From Pithys albifrons albifrons (lineage: Eukaryota > Chordata > Aves > Passeriformes > Thamnophilidae), in contig NC_092497.1 in NCBI RefSeq assembly GCF_047495875.1, positions 29,455,889 through 29,519,888 on the forward strand: 64,000 bases of DNA, in the 5' to 3' direction. Every line of letters starts with the position of its first letter. Within the stretch, counting starts at the first letter, position 1. Of this stretch, positions 29,401-38,400 are shown piece by piece. The notes under the pieces were generated by a model. That model searched no databases. It had not been told where the DNA came from and saw only the letters and a list, made by a program, of their open reading frames with translations. Made by a program: the position numbers and the translations under genes.

Positions 29401-32400
29401 AGGCTGGTGGCAAAACTGAGGTCTAGGCAGTGGAAGAGAACTACATGAGAAAGTTTCCATGTTTTTTCTGACTGTATTCTAGAAAATACTGCAAGATGTT
29501 GGCTGTGGGAAACAGGGATTTCCCACAAGGAAATAGGATGCATTCTCTTAGGTCAGTAAGAGGGCCATTTTCCTTATTCATCTTACAATGTTATCTTTAT
29601 GATACATAGCCAGTGAATAAAATATATGGAGCAGAGGCACAGGCTGTTTTGCTGACTAAACTGGGACTTTGAACCTGTTTAGTCCAAAGGAGTAGTATCA
29701 CTGTTTAATGACAGCAGTGCAGCAGCTGCAGATATATGCAGTTGTGCCACATAAAGCATAAGCCTGTGCCATTCTAGCAAGTGCTAATGGAAGGCTAAAG
29801 CATTCCAGTAAAATTGTGTCTGTCATAATTTCATTTAGAGAATTACTTAACAATTTAATTGAAAATATATGCTATTTATCCCTCCAAATATTTCCCAATT
29901 CTTCCAGTAATTTTTTCTTGAGTTAGCTTATTAAGTAGTATTAAATACATTACAAAATTATGAAACAATGAGTACACTAAATGACTCTTTCACATTTTTG
30001 CATGACACATTCTGGTTTTTCTAAGCTTTTACCTAGTTATCTGTACTGACTTCATTAGCCTAAATCCTAGAATTAAAGTGGGATTTCCAAAAATTCAGTG
30101 CTGAAACAGAAAGCTATGTTTGCTAAAAAGAATTCGTCTTCAGTGATCATCTTTTTTTGTAATGCTGTTTTCTTGTAAAGAAACTACTATTTTTTTTTTA
30201 AGTTTGCTACTGGACAAGTGCATGCAATAGGTACAAATATCTTTCCAATGATTTTTGAAATCTTAGTAATCAGATGTCTATTTTGAAAAGCTACATTTAT
30301 ATTGTAGGTACAAAATCAAAGATGAGGCAGAAAATTGTATTGTAAACTTAATACTACCACTTTATTTTCAATAAGGAACCAAAATTCTATAGCCCGTATT
30401 TTCAGAATGACAAATTTCTCTATATTTGAACCCTCACAGAAGTCTATCAAATAGTATTCTCTGGCCTTTGATATTTTAGATAAATTCATCTAAGTTGCAA
30501 ATCTACTGATATTTTCTTGTGAAAATGTGCATAAACATGTTAGTGTTTAAACACTAAGATTGTATATAAAATGCTTTTCAGAATTTTAACTAAGTTCAGT
30601 ACTTGAATACAGTCAAGTTAGATAATTGTAGTTTCAAAACCGCATATTTACTTCTTTGCAGTTTTTCCACAGGTGAGTAGGTGTGTACATGCCTGTTTCT
30701 GAGGCAAAAAGGAAGTGAAAGAGCAAATTCTTCACAAGTCGTACATCTATGTAAATTAACAGTCTGGGCGAGGGAGCTCTTGGAGAGTTTACTGTCATGT
30801 ATGGCAAATTTACAGCCACAATACCTGTTCTATATAAATAGCTACTTTTAATGCAGTAAGTTCCATGTGAAAATCTGGGATTTAATTATTGTAATTGACA
30901 GAATGGTGCTTGTTGGAATATTGTTTTTAGGATATACTTGATTATACTTCCTGCACATTTCAGGAAGCATGCTTGTACTGAGTGTTAGTACAAATAATCC
31001 ATTGTGCATGCACAATATATACATTTCTTTAAGGCCGATAGTAATTAGTAGGTCTTACAATGATATGAAAGTCATCTTTCACTTACAGGTACCTGAATTT
31101 GAAACTTATATTTTTGTTGAGCTGTATGCTGTAAGCGCAGGAGCTGCTTTGAACAGCAGTGCCAGATATGCTTTTATAACAGTCCTGGAAAGTGATGCTC
31201 CTCATGGTCTAGTGTATTTTGCTGTGGGATCTCGTTTTGCTGTGGCTCATAAGAAGACAACTTTAATCAGCCTGCAAGTTCTTAGAGATTCTAGTACATC
31301 AGTAACCACAATGGTTAGCTACAGCATGCAGGTAAGACTTATTATTATTTAAATGCTTTTTATAATTTTTTCTGCACTTTAGGAAAGCAAACTTTCAGCT
31401 CTTCAGGGAGATAGGCAGTGGAATCCCCTGTCCTTGAAGGCAAGGGAGTGGAACAGATCTGTCAGATCTTTAAGGGAGTCTTCTGTAGAATGCAAGGCTC
31501 AGCAATCCCCAGGAGCAAGAAATTAGGCAGTGAAGAGAAAGATGCAAATGCACAGTTTTAGCAAGGACAGGGGACCAAGGAAGAGTATAGAAATGAACTT
31601 TGGTTGTGTAGGGATGGGGTAAGGAAGTCCAAGGTGAAGGTGGAACTGAACCTTCCCTTTTGTAGTAGTTAATCCAACATCAGGGCACAGGCTGCAAGAG
31701 GGATTCTTCCAAGTTTTCCATCTCACTAGAGTACTAGGCCTGATTTGCTTTGAATATATGTGATTTTAGGTCTAAAAGCGTTATTTTGGGGGTGGGTAAT
31801 TATGTACTCACCCTTTATATTAAAAACTTCTGCATGCTGTTGTTATATTGCAAGCATATCTCTTTTAACCACTTGGGTTTGCATGGTGTTTCCATGCATT
31901 TATCGTGCAGTAACCGGCCTTTTAGTTAGATTGCATGTAACAAATCTTCACATTTATTCCAGCTAAAAATGGACCATAATTTAGCTGTTAAATAGAGAAG
32001 AAATTGTTACTGTCCAGTGTATATTTAAGCTAAAATGTATGGGGTAATACCTTATCCTTCTTTAATTTTTATGTAACAACCCTTCTTTGAACATACTTAG
32101 GTTTTGAGGGTGCATGGCCAAGAACTGAAGTATTGGTATTATTGGTACCTTTAAAATAAGAGACCACAGCAGACAGGAAGGTTGTAACTGGAAACTGATT
32201 TTTATCTCATCCCTACAAAAGTTTCTTCGACCTTTGCTACTTCTTTCATTATCATTTATTTCCGTTTCCTAATTCTCTGTGAAAAAGGATAAACAAAAGG
32301 GAACTTCTTACTGGAATTTTCACAGCTGATGCGATTGTGTCTACAGCAATTTTGAACAGATATGTACTGCACTGATTTACAAGCTTCTCCAGTGAACTCA

Positions 32401-35400
32401 GAAAATGGTTGATTTTTTTCATAAATAAACTCTCCTAGCTAAATGTTTTCAAAAGGGGTCTAGTATTTCACAAATAAAAATCCTAAGTTTTCAGTAGGAG
32501 ACCTTTGCTGCACAGAATTAAATTAATAGATAATTTAAAAAAAATCATACAGTTGAATAATATCCCAGAAAGTTAGTTTCCACATAAGGAAAGTTTATTA
32601 TATTACCAGACATAATGTCAAGATTATGGCAACTGTCAAAAAGAAAAAGAATGTGAAGAATGAACCAGTATCTGCAAACCTCATGGAAGATAAAAATAGT
32701 GCTACTTCACAGGGAAATGAGTCTGTGCAGCACTCCTAGATAAATCCTTGTATCTGCATAGCGTGTGTATTCTATGGTGTTTGCTTTGCTTTGAACTAAA
32801 TGGATTGTTTGTCTTTCAGGTATATATACCAGGACAGAAAATATCAATTGATAATAGTTTGGACAGAGATTTCCAAAACCTTTGTTTTGCTTTTGTTAGT
32901 TTTTTATGTATTTTTGATGCTTGTCTCTACCCTAAACTAAAGAGATTTATGGTGCAATCATAATCTTACAACTACCCTTCTGGAATTCAGAAATGTGCTA
33001 TCATTTCTGTAGTATTTATTCACACAGAAAAGTTTTGTGGGTTTTGTTCTGAAAAAGAAAGAGAGCAGTGCTGAGTACTATTGGCAATGTATATAATTCT
33101 TTCCCTGGGTTTGATGGATTGCTAATTCAGGGAGATAATTCATTTAATGTAATATTTGTGTAATCCGTTGCTGCATTTTGATAGAGGACTTCTTTTTTAC
33201 CCTTTTAAAGTACATGTATTCTACAGCAGCTGGTTTTGAACAATTACATATATCTTAATGTTTCCTAAAACTCTTTTGGTTTATTTTAAGGAGCTAAAGA
33301 AACCTGAACCTATTGGTCGGACCTTCATATCTCCAGCTGTGGCAGGACAAGATTTTACCAGATCTGAAGGTTTATTGACTTTTGAACATGGACAGAGAAG
33401 TGCATTCCTAGATGTGACCCTGACTCCAAAGACAGAATCTTTAAACCCATTTCCTAAACGTTTCCAGGTTGTACTTTCCAATCCCACAGGTGGTGCCAGG
33501 GTAGATGACCTGTACAGTATTTCTAACGTCACCATTGTCTCAGATTTGGATTCCTTGCCAGTTTGGGGGCTGATTGATCAACTGCATCAGCCTCTTGATG
33601 ACACCATTTTACACAGAATCCTTCAGAATCTGAATGTCAAAGTGGCTACAGAAACTACAGAAGAGCAACTTACTGCTGTAGTGCATATAATAGATAAGGT
33701 AAGCACATCCTTCTTTTTCTTGAATAACCAATGACTTTAATAAGAGTATGATAACCCATAGGCCTGTGATAAAATCGGGGCAGATCACATCTACAGCAGT
33801 GACTCAGGGGCACAGACTGTAAAAGTAAAAGTAGAAATTGTGAAGTCCCTCAACCAAGGAAGGAGTTTCTCTGGTGCTTAGGATGATGGCAAGAAAATCA
33901 GAAATCAAATAAGTTGAGCAGGGTGACTAGTATTGTGTACATACCTATAGTTCTACATTTTCTATTGTGCAAAATTTTCCCTTTGGTTTCATAGAGCTTA
34001 TATTTTCTTGACTTCCAGACCACATCTTTGTTGCTTTTAGTCCTGGCACAAGTCCTGCTCATATCTTTACAGCTGATGTCAACACACAAGCAAATCCTAC
34101 AACAATCAGCTGGAGTCTGCTGTATTCTTAACCAGGCACCAGTCTTTATTCCTGCAGCAGCTTTGGGAATTGGGTTGCCAGGGTAGCTGAGCACTTAAGC
34201 TTTGCACTGAGTTCTGTGAAAACTATGGACTAGTTTCGTGGCTTTCTGTCTCTTATGGACTCATATTTAGCACAGGAGCTGGAAAGTGTCTAAATACCTA
34301 GACATAAAGTATTATAACAATATTAATTCATTTATGATTTTTGCAACACAGAAAATAATGTAAAAAATTCTCAGGACTCAGCAATCTTTGGTTTGTGAAA
34401 GAATGAAAAATGCCACATCCTTTCTTTAATAATAAAATTCCTAGTAAGCGTATCTTTATGGAGTCTTGACGGGTTGTGTCTTATGCCTTGGTAGCAGTGA
34501 TCAGAATGTGGGAAAAATATACTGAACTTTCAGAATGAATATTGGAATCACAATGAGGATGCCACTAAACCATTCAGTGTGAGGAAATGTTACAAACAGA
34601 CTCTTTTGCACTAAATGATTTCTTCTCTTCTCACTAGGTTACAGGTGTAGGTGAAAAACAGTTACTCACAAGTAAAAGCAGAAGTCTTTTCTATGAGATA
34701 CTCTGTGCTCTGGCTAGCCCAAAACGTGAGGACACAAGGGGGTATAGCCTGCTTGCTGAGGTGACTGAGAAGTTTACATTTTCTCTGTTGACTGGGATAA
34801 AGTGTGGATCAGCAGGAGAAAGGTTAGTAAACTTGAATTTGTTTTGGAAATACATGGCAACTTGCCTGTATTGAAAATTTAAATTACATTTTCAGAGAAG
34901 GAACTTATCTACCATCAAATATGTTGCCTATATGAAAAAGTCTTCTCTGGGGACACCCCTTTGTCGTGGGGGAGAGGCTTGCGTGCCCTCATGAGGTTGT
35001 GTGCTATGCTAGCGGTGGTTTGTGCCTCTGGCAGGATCTCACATGCCAGACAGGTCTCAGTTGAAGGGTCAGACAAAGTGTGTCCATGGTCAGGATGGGC
35101 TCGCCAGCCCTCTGGCAACCATCTCAGGAGAAGGACAACTCCAACTCCAAACCCAGGCACATGGAGCTCTCTTAGTCCTGTAAGGCCATCTATCTAAGAG
35201 AAGGATACTCTAACCAAACCTACATCCTGAGGTATTCGCTGTCACTGTCCAAGCTTGCTCAGCCCTGTCAGATGAACCTCAGGAGTAAAGGGTGGGGCCA
35301 GTTCTGTGCACGCTGTGCCTCACCTAAAAAAATCCATTGCTCAGGCCCAAAGGGATCACCTACATTGCAAAGCCCTGTAGCGACCCATGAGGGTCAAAAT

Positions 35401-38400
35401 GGCAGGTGATAGGAAGCGCTGGAAGCTGCAGACCCAACCCTGCATGCAGGTGGTTCAGGACATTGGTCGCTCAAGACTGGCATCTCACAGCATCCTGAAT
35501 GACCAAGCAGCTATTTTTTTCAGGAGAGTCCTACTTTCTCCACACACAGAGGGGTCTAGAAAAGGTGGTCTAACCAAATCTCATCTCCACCCCTCACCTG
35601 TTGGCTAACCATGGCCAATGGGCATCTTCTGATGTGGCCAAACAAAGACAAAACAAACAAATAATATTTATGCTGGAGAGCTATGTTCTAAGCTTTGGGT
35701 AAGAGTTAGCAACCAGAAATTTCTACTGGCATTTTGTAATTCATGTGAGTTTGGTATTGCTCACTTGAACACCATTTAAAAATTTTTAAAACTACCCATC
35801 GTTTCAAATTGCTGGTTTTATCTGCACATGCAAAATAACCCCTTGTCAGGCCAATGGGCAGGGGAAATGAGTGACTGCAAAATGAGATTATTCTCTTTTA
35901 TGAGACAGATGATTTTAAACAGTTAGTTTCTCCCTCTGTGAATCTATTAAGAAACTGGTAGTTGAATGTGTGTTCAGTGTTCAGAACTTGAAAGTTACAA
36001 TTCTTTATTCCAAGCTTTTTTTTGCATCATCTGTTGGGGAAAAGAGATAAACCAAGATCATCCATTTCAATGCCTCTCCTTTTAGACTCATCTGTACATC
36101 AAGTTATAAAGATGAATGTTTTGATAACCTAGTTTACCATGGAGGAGTTTCAGTTGCAGCTCAAAGGGAGCAAATCCTAGAAGGGAAATGGAGCAACCAA
36201 AACACATGATTCAACCCCTCTTTTTTTTTTGCGCAGAAACCGAAGCAGTGTGTCATCAGGCTAAAAATGGTGAAAGAGTAAAGTATTAACACAAACACAT
36301 TTTAGAGTCATTATGTAACAAATAGTGAAGCTTTGTTCTACTTAACAGCCTATTGCATTTCCATTTCAACAGAGGCCGAAATATCCTTGACAGCTGCCCG
36401 TACATTGCAATAATGGCTCACAACTGGTTTCCTCAGCAAATCAATGGACACAGATTTAATGGAAAAGATGGGGATTCTATTCAAGTACCTGAACATTTAC
36501 TAGAGGTCTCTGTTTTATTATCACCTCCTCAAGAAGAGAACTGTGAATCTGTGCAGTTCACAGAATACAGCAGTCAGCAGTGGTTCCTTACAGGAGATAA
36601 AGAACTTGCCCTGAAGAACAAGGTTTGATGATAATGCAGCTTGTTTTTTCAAAATTTTTTTTTAATCTAGGTATTGTTCAAAACATCATAATATATTTCT
36701 AATATTGTGAATATTCTTATAGTCATTTCTATTTAAAATGAACACTATTGAATTTTAGTATTAAATTTATCCTTACATTGTACATGTTATTTCAGGTTTT
36801 TTCTATGAGCTTGAAGGGTCGGAGTTCACAGCCTTTGAAAAATAACAATGAAGTAATTTATCGCATTTTTGCTACAGGAAGTCGGATTGTTCCACAAAAG
36901 TCTCTATGTCTCCTCTGGAATCAAGCTGCTGAAAGGTTATTTTATTGATTTGTTTGATTTTCCAATTCTACCATGAAGCTGTGTATTTGCCTTAGATGTG
37001 ATAACTGCAATTAAATAATTTGCAAGTATAAGTTTGATATCTTTCCTGTCTTTTTTCCCTAATTTTTCAGGCCTCTTTACTAGTGCCTAAAACTCTCCTT
37101 ATAAAGAAAGAGTAGCTATTTTAGATCGGGTATATCTCAGACTTCTCCCCTTACTTTTTCCACTGAAATACCATTTAGTTTATGTAATGATGCGCTAAGT
37201 CACAGTAACAGGCCATAAATCCCGGAATTCCATCACTGAATTAATATTAACGAATTTGTAGAGAATTATGTTCTGTATCCTGTTGAGATCTACTTGGTTT
37301 AGATGCAATTTCATTAGACCAACTATGTCTTCAGAAGGAGAGTCATCAGAATTTACCTATATGCTCTCATTTTATCTATACGTGATTTCCCTTTGAAACG
37401 GATTAGGGTGTCACTGGTAATACCCTTTGTCAAAATCATTTCAGCAATACTGAAAAAAATCCCAAAACATGGGGTTTAGTTTCTAAACAGCAAATAGCAG
37501 TGTAAAATGTTCTCCATAATGGGTAAGGTATTGAGCAAAGTTAAGTAGCAAACTATTTGAAAAGTCAGGCAGATGTAGAAGTCTATCAGAAATTTTAAAA
37601 ATGTGGGCACAAAAATTCCCCAGTGGAAAAAAAGTTCATGTTAATATATTTACAAATATTTTTAATAATAAATGTAAAAAAAAGGCAATAAACAATACTT
37701 AAATCTTGTATAAATGTGCTATTCTGAGCACTGCAACTGAAAGATTACAGAAAACATTCTATTGCAGTAGTTTAGAGAACTTGGTATTTGGGGAATACAA
37801 CAATTTTCAAGCCTGCTTACCATGTGAATTATGCAAGTCCGTTTCCAACTCTGTGGAACCGTTTTTTTGCAGCTGGCTGTCTGATAGTGGGTTCTGCAAA
37901 GTGATTGATGACACATCAAATTATGTGGAATGTTCCTGTTCTCATATGTCCACTTATGCAGTTTACGCCCAAACAGATAACTTGTCTTCATACAATGAGG
38001 CTTTTTTCTCTTCTGGATTCATCTGCATTTCAGGTCTGTTGATTTAAGAGGATTTTCTCATTAATAACAACTGATTACTAGTCAAACTGATGGATTATTA
38101 ATGTTTTTAGTAACTGATGTCAATCTTTTCTATTTGGTGGAATACTGAAGGAGTGTTCACTTCATGGTATTTAAGGTGCTATCTTGCCTGAAGTTTGCTG
38201 AGTGACAAATTTTGCCACTGGGTAAAAAATGTTAGCAAAGGAATATGTTTCCTTGTGATGTTTTTTGAATGGTAGAAAGGAGAAATATGTCATTCATTTG
38301 TGGGAAGAAACTTAAAAATCCTAAATTCACCTGTATCTCTAGCAGCAGTACAGTCATCCTCTTTGTCCAATCTCTTTGAAAATTTTAATTGACAATTTAC

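Noticed and set aside
34915..35197. Overlapping open frames on both strands in the GC-rich block
   Set aside because: High G+C lowers stop frequency; neither frame shows a known motif and both stop inside the repeat.
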